The translations under genes were made by a program, and so were the position numbers. The notes under the pieces were generated by a model. The model was not told the origin of the DNA, searched no databases, and saw only the letters and a program-made list of their open reading frames with translations. From assembly GCF_003490595.1 (NCBI RefSeq), contig NZ_QQGY01000006.1, positions 94,809-158,808 of the forward strand: 64,000 nucleotides of DNA, written 5' to 3'. This document shows, piece by piece, positions 44,515 to 52,320 of this stretch (within the stretch, counting starts at the first letter, position 1; each line of letters starts with the position of its first letter). The DNA is from Haemophilus haemolyticus_L (GTDB taxonomy: Bacteria > Pseudomonadota > Gammaproteobacteria > Enterobacterales > Pasteurellaceae).

Positions 44515-45275
44515 AGTGATTTTTCAATGTGGTTATTCAAATGTTGATGTAAAAGTTCGGGCGAAGTGCGGTAAATTTTTGCCAAGTTTTCTAAGGTTAA
44601 TAAATGTTTTTTATCGCCTTGTTGAAAGCCAAATTGTTGATCAAGCAACATAATATTATCCCCTAAGAATGCCGCTTGTTGTGGATTATGCGTGCTAATA
44701 ATAAGCGCAATATTTTGCTTTTGCAGTTGTTTTATTTTTTCTAACACTCGAATTTGATTACCAAAATCAAGGCTGGAAGTCGGTTCGTCCATAATTAAAA
44801 GTTTGGCTTGCTGAGCAATCGCACGGGCAATCAACACAAGCTGTTTTTCGCCACCACTTAATTGATGATAATAACGCTGCGCAAGATGAGCGATTTCTAA
44901 CTCTTGCAACGCCATTAATGCTAAATCCAAATCAGATTTTTTCGGAGTTTGATACCACTTCAAAAAAGCACTTCTTCCCATCATCACCATATCCTGCACT
45001 AAAAAAGGAAATAAATGAGAATGTGCTTGTGGCACATAAGCAATATGACGAGCCAATTCTGTTGGTGAATAATCAGAAAGTGATTTTCCTTGCCAAAAAA
45101 TCTCACCATCAATAGGCGGTTGTAAACCAAGTAAAGTTTTCAAAAACGTACTTTTGCCTGCACCATTTGCACCAAGCAAGCAACAAATTTGATTTTTCTC
45201 TAGGGTAAATTGGATATGTTGAACCAGTATTTTTCCTTCATAGCCAATGGCAAGATTTTGTGTTTCGAGTAACAT
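44511..45275 (-). CDS. FecE/BtuD-type ABC transporter ATPase
   Basis: ATPase of 254 aa of the metal-chelate/siderophore/B12 class. Walker A is GANGAGKST near residue 38, the signature LSGGEKQLV near 135, Walker B LLIMDEPTSSLD near 154, and the switch His is in ISTHNP. I chose ATG 45275 (MLLETQNL), which overlaps the permease stop by one base (TAATG), over the frame start at 45323. Confidence 0.92.
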   Translation of the reverse strand: MLLETQNLAIGYEGKILVQHIQFTLEKNQICCLLGANGAGKSTFLKTLLGLQPPIDGEIFWQGKSLSDYSPTELARHIAYVPQAHSHLFPFLVQDMVMMGRSAFLKWYQTPKKSDLDLALMALQELEIAHLAQRYYHQLSGGEKQLVLIARAIAQQAKLLIMDEPTSSLDFGNQIRVLEKIKQLQKQNIALIISTHNPQQAAFLGDNIMLLDQQFGFQQGDKKHLLTLENLAKIYRTSPELLHQHLNNHIEKSL

Positions 45276-46291
45276 TATTTTTGTCCTCGCGCTAATAAAT
45301 AAAGGAAAAATGGTGCGCCACACGCAGAAGTCAGAATACCGAGTGGCAGTTCAATCGGCGCAATCGTGCGAGCCAGCGTATCAGTAAGCAATAAAAAAGA
45401 CGCACCAAGCAATAAGGATGTTGGCAACAAACGAATAAAATTTGCCCCCACCAACAAGCGGGCGATATGAGGCACCAACAAACCAACCCAGCCGATAATT
45501 CCTGTCATTGCCACCGCACTTGCCGTACAAAGTGTGGTAAATACAATTAAAATCCAGCGAGTACGTTTAATCGGTACGCCTAGCGTTTGCGCTTCATCTT
45601 CATCAAGAGACAGCAAGTTTAACCGCCAACGCAATAAAAAAATGGGAACAATCCCTAGCAACAACATCGGGATCAGTTGAATTAAATCTTGTTGATTAAT
45701 AGCCGTCAGGCTACCAAGCAGCCAAAAAGTGATTGAAGGTAATTGGGTGAAAGGATCGGCAAGAATTTTTAACAAAGAAATGCCTGCGCCAAGTAAAGAA
45801 CCAATTGCAATTCCAGAAAGCACTAACACCAAAATAGGATCTTGAGTGCGGCTACTAGAGGCAATGAGCGATACACATAACACAGCTAAAATGCCACCGC
45901 TAAAAGCAAAGAGTTGGATATAAATCATTGGCAAATTATAAAAAATTGCCAAACTTGCCCCAAAACCTGCGCCCGCTGAAACGCCTAAAATATCTGGCGA
46001 AACAAGCGGATTTTTAAACATACCCTGATAAGTTGCGCCCGCACAAGCAAGTGCAGCACCTATAAAACAAGCAGCAAAAATACGTGGCAAACGAATTTGC
46101 CACAGTACTGTTTGTTCCGTATTTCCTTGACATTGCCCGCTAAACGAACAGCTTATTGTCTCCCAAAGTTGGCTAGGCGAAAGCGGGTATTTCCCCACAT
46201 TCAAAGCAAGTAAAATACTGCCAAGCAACAATCCCACTAACAAGACAAAAAACAAACGAGGCGAACGTAAAAGAAAAGTCGATCTCATCAT
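45275..46291 (-). CDS. FecCD/BtuC-type ABC permease
   Basis: Inner-membrane permease of 338 aa with about ten helices. Family marks are RLPRIFAACFIGAALACAGATYQGMFKNPLVSPDILGVSAGAGFGA and the C-terminal GWVGLLVPHIARLLVG that contacts the ATPase. The start overlaps the binding-protein stop by 4 bp (ATGA). The substrate class is siderophore, haem, cobalamin or another metal chelate. Confidence 0.93.
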   Translation of the reverse strand: MMRSTFLLRSPRLFFVLLVGLLLGSILLALNVGKYPLSPSQLWETISCSFSGQCQGNTEQTVLWQIRLPRIFAACFIGAALACAGATYQGMFKNPLVSPDILGVSAGAGFGASLAIFYNLPMIYIQLFAFSGGILAVLCVSLIASSSRTQDPILVLVLSGIAIGSLLGAGISLLKILADPFTQLPSITFWLLGSLTAINQQDLIQLIPMLLLGIVPIFLLRWRLNLLSLDEDEAQTLGVPIKRTRWILIVFTTLCTASAVAMTGIIGWVGLLVPHIARLLVGANFIRLLPTSLLLGASFLLLTDTLARTIAPIELPLGILTSACGAPFFLYLLARGQK

Positions 46292-47280
46292 TTTACTTGA
46301 AACAACTTAAGCGCTTGCTCGTTGCTTAAGTCAATGTGATAAAACAATTTATAGAAACTTTGAATTTCAGGCACAAAGTCGGCATTCGCCTTGCCACTCA
46401 AAATATGTTGTAACCAACGCACGCCTAATAAACGGTTTAAACTTGGTGGCGAATCAATCCAACCAAATGGTGTATGCGGCACAAAGAAAACTTGCTGATT
46501 TTTCACCGCACTTAATTCTTTCCATTGAGGATTGGTTTCAAGCGCTTTATAAAACTCATCATATTGGGTGAAAATCATTTGAGGATTCCACAATAAAAGT
46601 TGTTCCATTGAAACTTGAGTTAATCCTTTTTGATCTCCCTCTGCGACGTTTTCTAATCCAACCAATTCCATTGCTTCCGTATGAATCGAACCTTTTTGAC
46701 CAGTTTGCAGGCCATCCGCATTACGCGCTAAATAGGCTGTTTTATGATGTTGTTTAGCAAAATCGCGGGCTTGTTTAAGGGTTTCTTCCGCATATTTGGC
46801 TTGTGCTTCAGCTTGTTTTTCGTTACCAAGCAATTTGCCTAATTTGCGCAATAAAGCAGGCGTTTCACTTAATCTGCCATCTAACAACAAATAAGGTACT
46901 TGAGTTTGAGCAAAAGTGCGGTCAGCTTGATCTTTATAATTCGGCGCAACATTCCCCACATCAATAATCAAGTCAGGTTTTAACGCAACGATTTTTTCTG
47001 CAGAAAGTGTACTGCCTTTTCCTGCAATTTTACCGAGTGTGGGTAATTTTTTAATCTCACCGTCAAACAATACACCTGCCTTTGATTCCATTTTAAAGCC
47101 AGCAAAGCCTGCTAATTTTTCAGGCGCAACGGCAAGTAACAACACATCACTGGGATTACCTGCGCTTAATACTTTTTCAATTTTGGCTGGTTCAGGCAAG
47201 CTGCCTGCTTGATAAGTTAAATCTTGAGCACTCACTTGCAAAGCAAAAAGCGCGGTGAAAATCGTAAGTATTTTTTTCAT
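46288..47280 (-). CDS. Periplasmic binding protein of a metal-chelate ABC importer
   Basis: Type III solute-binding protein of 330 aa (FecB/BtuF-like) with Sec signal peptide (residues 1-18, ending VSA-Q). PDLIIDVGNVAPNY near residue 103 and the long connecting helix fit the family; PHTPFGWIDSPPSLNRLLGVRWL near 262-284 is the conserved C-lobe. First gene of a tightly coupled operon with the permease, ATPase and methyltransferase. Substrate unknown. Confidence 0.9.
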   Translation of the reverse strand: MKKILTIFTALFALQVSAQDLTYQAGSLPEPAKIEKVLSAGNPSDVLLLAVAPEKLAGFAGFKMESKAGVLFDGEIKKLPTLGKIAGKGSTLSAEKIVALKPDLIIDVGNVAPNYKDQADRTFAQTQVPYLLLDGRLSETPALLRKLGKLLGNEKQAEAQAKYAEETLKQARDFAKQHHKTAYLARNADGLQTGQKGSIHTEAMELVGLENVAEGDQKGLTQVSMEQLLLWNPQMIFTQYDEFYKALETNPQWKELSAVKNQQVFFVPHTPFGWIDSPPSLNRLLGVRWLQHILSGKANADFVPEIQSFYKLFYHIDLSNEQALKLFQVK

Positions 47281-47327
47281 TTTAGCTCCTTAAAAATGAG
47301 AAATAATGGCGAATTTTACAACATCGC

Positions 47328-47345
47328 TATATTTATTTAAATATA
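47328..47345. promoter_or_regulatory. Perfect AT-rich palindrome in the divergent control region
   Basis: TATATTTA-TT-TAAATATA is a perfect 8-2-8 inverted repeat midway between the ABC operon (minus) and the two-helix protein/TonB receptor operon (plus), a natural place for one regulator to act on both. A TATAAT at 47373-47378 may be the plus-strand -10. Confidence 0.45.
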
Positions 47346-47433
47346 ACGTAGCAAAAATAGACAAAATAGTTCTATAATAGAAACCGTTGTATATTTTGTT
47401 ACATAAGTTTATTTCGCAGAAAAGGATAATTCA

Positions 47434-47910
47434 ATGAAATTTGAAGTGATTTATAAATTTTTCTTAGTGTGGGGATTAGCCTTAAGTTTGCTTTTTGTTG
47501 TTGCAAGTGGCATTTCAATGTGGTTAGGCTTTCCTTTTGCTCAAGCCTTAGACATCCATCTTTTCTTTGCTGGATTTACCATATTTGGTTTGTTACTGCA
47601 TTTTTATAGCCGTAAGAAGAAATGGGTAAAAATCAACACTCAATTTGCCGATCTTATCACACATAATCGCATGCCTTCTTACTGCAATTTAGATCGCTTG
47701 ATGATGACTTTCGAGCATTTTTCTATTCAACAAATCGCCGAGCAACTTAATCTTTCTCTCCCAATTTTATTAAATGAATTATCACAAGCTCAAATAAACA
47801 TAACTGATTCCCACCGCACTTTACGCGAAAACTTTCCTCTCAACGATGAAAAAATTTTCGCCGCAATTACGATTGCGTTGAAAGTGCGGTTCAATCCAAC
47901 TTTACTTTAA
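47434..47910 (+). CDS. Two-helix membrane protein with HTH-like C-terminus
   Basis: Uncharacterised protein of 158 aa. Two hydrophobic helices (about residues 8-32 and 38-58), the second with His at both ends (DIHLFFAGFTIFGLLLHFYS), resemble DUF4405/cytochrome b561-like haem-binding helices. The cytoplasmic C-terminal half contains HFSIQQIAEQLNLSLPILL, which reads like a helix-turn-helix. It lies 24 bp upstream of the TonB receptor gene, so it belongs to that uptake system. I cannot name a function; a haem- or metal-responsive membrane protein is only a suggestion. Confidence 0.72.
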   Translation: MKFEVIYKFFLVWGLALSLLFVVASGISMWLGFPFAQALDIHLFFAGFTIFGLLLHFYSRKKKWVKINTQFADLITHNRMPSYCNLDRLMMTFEHFSIQQIAEQLNLSLPILLNELSQAQINITDSHRTLRENFPLNDEKIFAAITIALKVRFNPTLL

Positions 47911-47934
47911 CTCTAATCAAAGAAGGATCTTAAT

Positions 47935-49923
47935 ATGAAAAAAACCTTACTTTGCACCGCCATTGGTTTGGCGTGTTTACCTGCCTATGCAGATAATGTT
48001 TTCACTCTTGGTCAAATTGAAGTAATTGGTGAAAATAGCACCGACCTAAGTACCAGCAGAATCGAACAATCTGATTTACAAAAAAACAATCAAATTCGCG
48101 TTTCGGATGTTGCGAAATCCACACCAGGCGTTTTCTTAGAACGCAGCGGAGCACGTAACGAACATAATTTACTCGTGCGTGGTTTTAATGCGCGACGAGT
48201 ACCTGTATTTATTGATGGTATCCCTGTTTATGTACCTTATGATGGCAGTATGGATATGGGGCGTTTTACAATTTTTGACCTATCTCGCATTGATATTTCC
48301 AAAGGGGCAAGCTCCGTATTATATGGTGCCAATACCTTAGGTGGTGCAGTAAACCTTATCACTCAAAAACCAACAAAAGAATTAGAAGGCACTATTGGCT
48401 ATGGCTTTTCCCATGGTAAAAGTGGCAATACGGGAACAAACCAAACTTATTTTAACTTAGGCACTAAACAAGAATTGTTCTACGCACAATTAAGTGGCTC
48501 ATTCCTCGAAAAACAAGGTGCTCAACTCTCTCGTCATTATCAACAAATCAATCCAAAAGGAGATGACGGCGGCAGAGCTGAAAACTCTATTCAACGAGAT
48601 AAAAAACTAAGCCTAAAAATGGCCTTTACCCCAAACAAATCTGATGAATATGCCTTGGTACTTTCTACGCAAAAAGGGAATAAGCAGTCACCGCTTTATT
48701 CAGGTAAAGATGGTTCTGGAAGATACTGGCGTTGGCCAATATGGGATAAAGATAGTATGTATTTCCTATCCCATACTGAATTTGATGCACACAATCTCTA
48801 CTTGAATACAAAAGTCTTCTACGATTCATTCAAAAATGATTTGCGCTCTTTTGATGATGAAACATTCACCAAACAGACTAAAAAATATGCTTTCAATAGT
48901 TTTTACCGAGACTATTCCTATGGCGCGAGTTTTGACTTAGGGGGTGATTTAACTACAAAAGATAGCTTAAAATTTTCTACCATTGTGAAATATGATGTTC
49001 ACCGTGCGCATAACAACAATGATCCTGTTGAAGTTGATAAAGACCGCACTTATAGTTTTGGCTTAGAAAATGCTTATGCTTTTACTGAGCAAACAAAATT
49101 GATCACAGGCGTAAGCTACGACTATCGCCAATCTAATCGTGCAGAGCAATATGAAAAGAACTGTAAAAAAACAGGTAAAAAGAACACAATTTGTCCTTTT
49201 GATATTGGTAATAAACAGGCGCTTAATTATCAAGTTAAACTCGTACATAACTTTGATAAAAATGACGAGTTTTCACTTAGCTTCGCGAAAAAAACTCGCT
49301 TTGCCACAATGAAAGAACGTTATTCCCGTCGCTTTGGTAGAACAGAACCCAATCCATTCTTAAGCCCTGAAACGGCTTACCATTATGAAGCCAGTTATAT
49401 GCGTACTTTCGGTGATTGGTTAAGATTAGATGGTGCATTGTTCTATTCCGAAGTGAAAGATGCGATTGATACAGTTGCAATTACTCATAGCGTCAGCCAA
49501 GAGCAAAATGTTGGTAAAGAAATCTTTCGAGGTGCTGAACTTGCAGCGTCCATTTTTGCCACTGATAATTTAACCCTTGGTGCAAACTACACCTACACTC
49601 AAGCAAAAAATAAAACGAAACATCTTATCGTCACAGATATTCCAAAACACAAATTCTTTGCTTATGTGGATTGGAGAATTGTACCAAGTGTTGCGCTTTA
49701 TATCAGTCAAGAAGCGGAACACGGTCGCTATTATTTAGATGATGCTAAAACTGTAAAACTTTCAGGTTTTGGTAACACAAATGCTAAAGTGATTTATAAC
49801 GCCACCAAACAACTTAGCTTAGAAGCGGGTGTGTCAAATATCTTTGATAAAAACTACTACTATCAAGCGGGCTATCCAGAAGAAGGCCGTCTATTCTTCT
49901 CAAATATGCGCTATCAATTCTAA
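47935..49923 (+). CDS. TonB-dependent outer-membrane receptor
   Basis: Outer-membrane receptor of 662 aa with signal peptide (ending PAYA-DN). The plug domain is clear: VSDVAKSTPGVFLERSGARN, NLLVRGFNARRVPVFIDGIP and LSRIDISKGASSVLYGANTLGGAVNLIT (residues 55-145). A 22-strand barrel follows, ending FFSNMRYQF with a terminal Phe. One predicted extracellular loop has a Cys pair (CKKTGKKNTIC near residue 404). It presumably feeds the divergent ABC importer. Ligand unknown; the plug does not look like the haemoglobin or transferrin receptors of Haemophilus. Confidence 0.92.
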   Translation: MKKTLLCTAIGLACLPAYADNVFTLGQIEVIGENSTDLSTSRIEQSDLQKNNQIRVSDVAKSTPGVFLERSGARNEHNLLVRGFNARRVPVFIDGIPVYVPYDGSMDMGRFTIFDLSRIDISKGASSVLYGANTLGGAVNLITQKPTKELEGTIGYGFSHGKSGNTGTNQTYFNLGTKQELFYAQLSGSFLEKQGAQLSRHYQQINPKGDDGGRAENSIQRDKKLSLKMAFTPNKSDEYALVLSTQKGNKQSPLYSGKDGSGRYWRWPIWDKDSMYFLSHTEFDAHNLYLNTKVFYDSFKNDLRSFDDETFTKQTKKYAFNSFYRDYSYGASFDLGGDLTTKDSLKFSTIVKYDVHRAHNNNDPVEVDKDRTYSFGLENAYAFTEQTKLITGVSYDYRQSNRAEQYEKNCKKTGKKNTICPFDIGNKQALNYQVKLVHNFDKNDEFSLSFAKKTRFATMKERYSRRFGRTEPNPFLSPETAYHYEASYMRTFGDWLRLDGALFYSEVKDAIDTVAITHSVSQEQNVGKEIFRGAELAASIFATDNLTLGANYTYTQAKNKTKHLIVTDIPKHKFFAYVDWRIVPSVALYISQEAEHGRYYLDDAKTVKLSGFGNTNAKVIYNATKQLSLEAGVSNIFDKNYYYQAGYPEEGRLFFSNMRYQF

Positions 49924-49938
49924 GAAAAGTGCGGTAGA

Positions 49939-49967
49939 AAACCCCGAAGTTTTTCGGGGTTTATTTT
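49939..49967 (+). terminator. Terminator of the TonB receptor gene
   Basis: Stem AAACCCCGAA / TTCGGGGTTT (49939-49948, 49953-49962), loop GTTT, then TATTTTT. An uptake signal lies just upstream. Confidence 0.9.
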
Positions 49968-50040
49968 TGCCGAAAAATCTTGCCCCGCTATTAAAACTCC
50001 CCTATTATTCACCGCACTTTTTTCTTATTTAGGAACAAAA

Positions 50041-51804
50041 ATGACAGAACAAACGTTTATCCCTGGCAAAGATGCCGCATTAGAAGATAGCATTGCAAAA
50101 TTTCAACAAAAATTGACCGCACTTGGTTTTAATATTGAAGAGGCATCGTGGCTGAATCCTGTGCCAAATGTATGGTCTGTGCATATTCGCGATAAAGACT
50201 GCCCGCAGTGTTTTTCTAATGGTAAAGGGGCAAGCAAAAAAGCGGCGTTAGCCTCCGCTCTTGGCGAATATTTTGAGCGTCTTTCCACTAATTATTTCTT
50301 TGCTGATTTCTATTTAGGGCAAGAGATTGCAAATGGCGATTTCGTGCATTATCCCAATGAAAAATGGTTCCCGATTGAAGACGATGCCTTACTGCCTAAT
50401 GGCATTTTAGATGATTATTTATTGGATTATTTTGATCCTAATGCCGAGCTTACGCCTGAATTATTGGTAGATTTACAGTCTGGCAATTATGATCGTGGGA
50501 TCGTAGCGATGCCTTATGTTCGTCAATCGGACGAACAAACCGTTTACATTCCACAAAGTATTATTGCCAACCTTTATGTCTCAAATGGCATGTCCGCGGG
50601 CAATACAAAATTTGAAGCACGTGTGCAAGGCTTGTCAGAAGTCTTTGAGCGTTATGTGAAAAATAAAATTATCGCTGAAGCGATCAGTCTGCCAGAAATT
50701 CCAAAATCGGTGATGGATCGCTATCCATCTATTCAGGCTTCCATTGCAAAATTAGAGGAAGAAGGTTTCCCAATTTATGCTTTTGATGCTTCACTTGGCG
50801 GAAAATACCCTGTTATTTGCGTCGTATTATTAAATCCGAATAACGGCACGTGCTTTGCCTCTTTCGGCGCACATCCAAATTTCCAAGTAGCATTAGAACG
50901 TACGGTGACTGAACTCTTACAAGGTCGTAGCTTGAAAGATTTAGATGTTTTCTCACCGCCATCTTTCAATAACGATGATGTGGCTGAACACGCTAATTTA
51001 GAAACCCACTTTATTGATTCGAGCGGTTTAATTTCTTGGGATTTATTCAAAGAAACGCCTGATTATGAATTTGCTGATTGGGATTTCAGTGGTACAACGC
51101 AAGAAGAATACAATAATTTAATGGCAATTTTCCGTGCGGATGAAAAAGAAGTTTACGTGATGGATTACAGCCATTTGGATGTCTATGCGTGCCGTATTAT
51201 TGTGCCAGGCATGTCTGATATTTATCCTGCGGACGATTTAATTTACGCCAACAACAATATGGGAATGGATTGGCGCGAAATTTTACTCGATTTACCAAAC
51301 TGGCATCACGATGCGGAAACTTATCAAGAGTTATTAGAAGAATTAGACGGACAAGATATTGACGACGCGACTCGCGTGCGTGAATTTATCGGCATCGTTG
51401 CACCTAAAAATAGCGGCTGGACAACCTTACGCATCGGTGAATTAAAATCTATGCTCTACCTTGCATTAGGTGAATTAGAACAAGCATTAGATTGGGCTAA
51501 CTGGACGCTGAATATGAATAGCTCCGTATTCACCACAGAACGCGTGAATTATTACCGCGCATTAATTTCCATCATTGAATTACATTTAGATGAAAATCGC
51601 GAACCAGCGCAATATCTTTCAGTGTTTGAGAAAATGTATGGTAAAGATGCGGTTAAACAAGCTTGGGAAGCTGTCTCTGAAAGTGGTAATCCGTTCTACA
51701 ATCTTCCTGCAAGTGATGAAAATTTGGAAAACTTTAAAGAACATCAGGCATTGCTAGGGGCTTATGGGAAGTTGCAAAAAGCGAAGCGTGAAAATTGGAA
51801 ATAA
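50041..51804 (+). CDS. ycaO: YcaO-domain protein (RimO-associated type)
   Basis: YcaO-family protein of 587 aa, the size of E. coli YcaO (586), linked there to beta-methylthiolation of ribosomal protein S12 with RimO. The N-terminal two-thirds is the ATP-dependent cyclodehydratase-like fold (SNGKGASKKAALASALGEYFERLS, ARVQGLSEVFERYVK); the last ~150 residues are helical and TPR-like (LYLALGELEQALDWANWTLNMN). No peptide precursor gene is nearby, so a RiPP role is unlikely. Confidence 0.92.
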   Translation: MTEQTFIPGKDAALEDSIAKFQQKLTALGFNIEEASWLNPVPNVWSVHIRDKDCPQCFSNGKGASKKAALASALGEYFERLSTNYFFADFYLGQEIANGDFVHYPNEKWFPIEDDALLPNGILDDYLLDYFDPNAELTPELLVDLQSGNYDRGIVAMPYVRQSDEQTVYIPQSIIANLYVSNGMSAGNTKFEARVQGLSEVFERYVKNKIIAEAISLPEIPKSVMDRYPSIQASIAKLEEEGFPIYAFDASLGGKYPVICVVLLNPNNGTCFASFGAHPNFQVALERTVTELLQGRSLKDLDVFSPPSFNNDDVAEHANLETHFIDSSGLISWDLFKETPDYEFADWDFSGTTQEEYNNLMAIFRADEKEVYVMDYSHLDVYACRIIVPGMSDIYPADDLIYANNNMGMDWREILLDLPNWHHDAETYQELLEELDGQDIDDATRVREFIGIVAPKNSGWTTLRIGELKSMLYLALGELEQALDWANWTLNMNSSVFTTERVNYYRALISIIELHLDENREPAQYLSVFEKMYGKDAVKQAWEAVSESGNPFYNLPASDENLENFKEHQALLGAYGKLQKAKRENWK

Positions 51805-51812
51805 TTAGGTCA

Positions 51813-52256
51813 GGATTTCGCCTGACGACGACCTACTTTCTTTTACTCGTGTAAAAGAAAGTAGGCAAAGAAAACACGCCCCAATTAAATCGCTAATCTT
51901 TGCTTTATTTCAATTTTCTTAACGGCAATTTTCTAAACTCGCTGCGCTCAAACAGACGAAAATTGCCTAAAAATTGAAAGTCGCAAAGGCGATTTATATG
52001 GGGATTTTAGTTTATCTAAGCACTATAAAAATATTTAAAATTTTACACGCACTTAAAAATAATCCCTTCTTTTCCGCCTTTGTGTAATTGAATTTGTAGG
52101 AAATTTTCGTCTGTTTGAGCGCAGCGAGTTTAGAAAATTTCCGTTAAACAAATTCAATGGAACAAAGGAAATAAGGAAAAGCAGGGTTGCCTTTCTTTTT
52201 GCCTACTTTTTCTTTGGCAAAGCAAAGAAAAAGTAGGTCTCCATTAGGCGAAATCC
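51813..52256. repeat. 444-bp mirrored repeat element C
   Basis: Fills the 516-bp gap between ycaO and gyrA. The outer ends are inverted (GGATTTCGCC at 51813, GGCGAAATCC ending 52256). Inside each end is a strong hairpin: CCTACTTTCTTTTAC/GTAAAAGAAAGTAGG (51832-51865) and CCTACTTTTTCTTTG/CAAAGAAAAAGTAGG (52202-52237). Inner arms at about 51920-51966 and 52100-52145 are inverted copies over 40 bp, sharing AAACTCGCTGCGCTCAAACA. There is no open reading frame. The whole block looks like a non-autonomous mobile element or a composite intergenic repeat. Confidence 0.85.
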
Positions 52257-52275
52257 TAATGTAAAAAACATACCT

Positions 52276-52287
52276 TTATGCTATAAT
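52276..52287 (+). promoter_or_regulatory. Extended -10 promoter of gyrA
   Basis: TGC-TATAAT gives an extended -10 with perfect TATAAT at 52282-52287, 33 bp before the gyrA ATG. No good -35 is seen; the expected -35 position falls right at the edge of element C. Confidence 0.6.
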
Positions 52288-52320
52288 CCGCCACAATTTT
52301 TGATCAAAAAAGGAATACCA

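Noticed and set aside
50041..51804. YcaO gene as part of a RiPP (azole-peptide) cluster
   Set aside because: Length and C-terminal helical part match the RimO-associated YcaO; there is no precursor peptide, dehydrogenase or exporter beside it.
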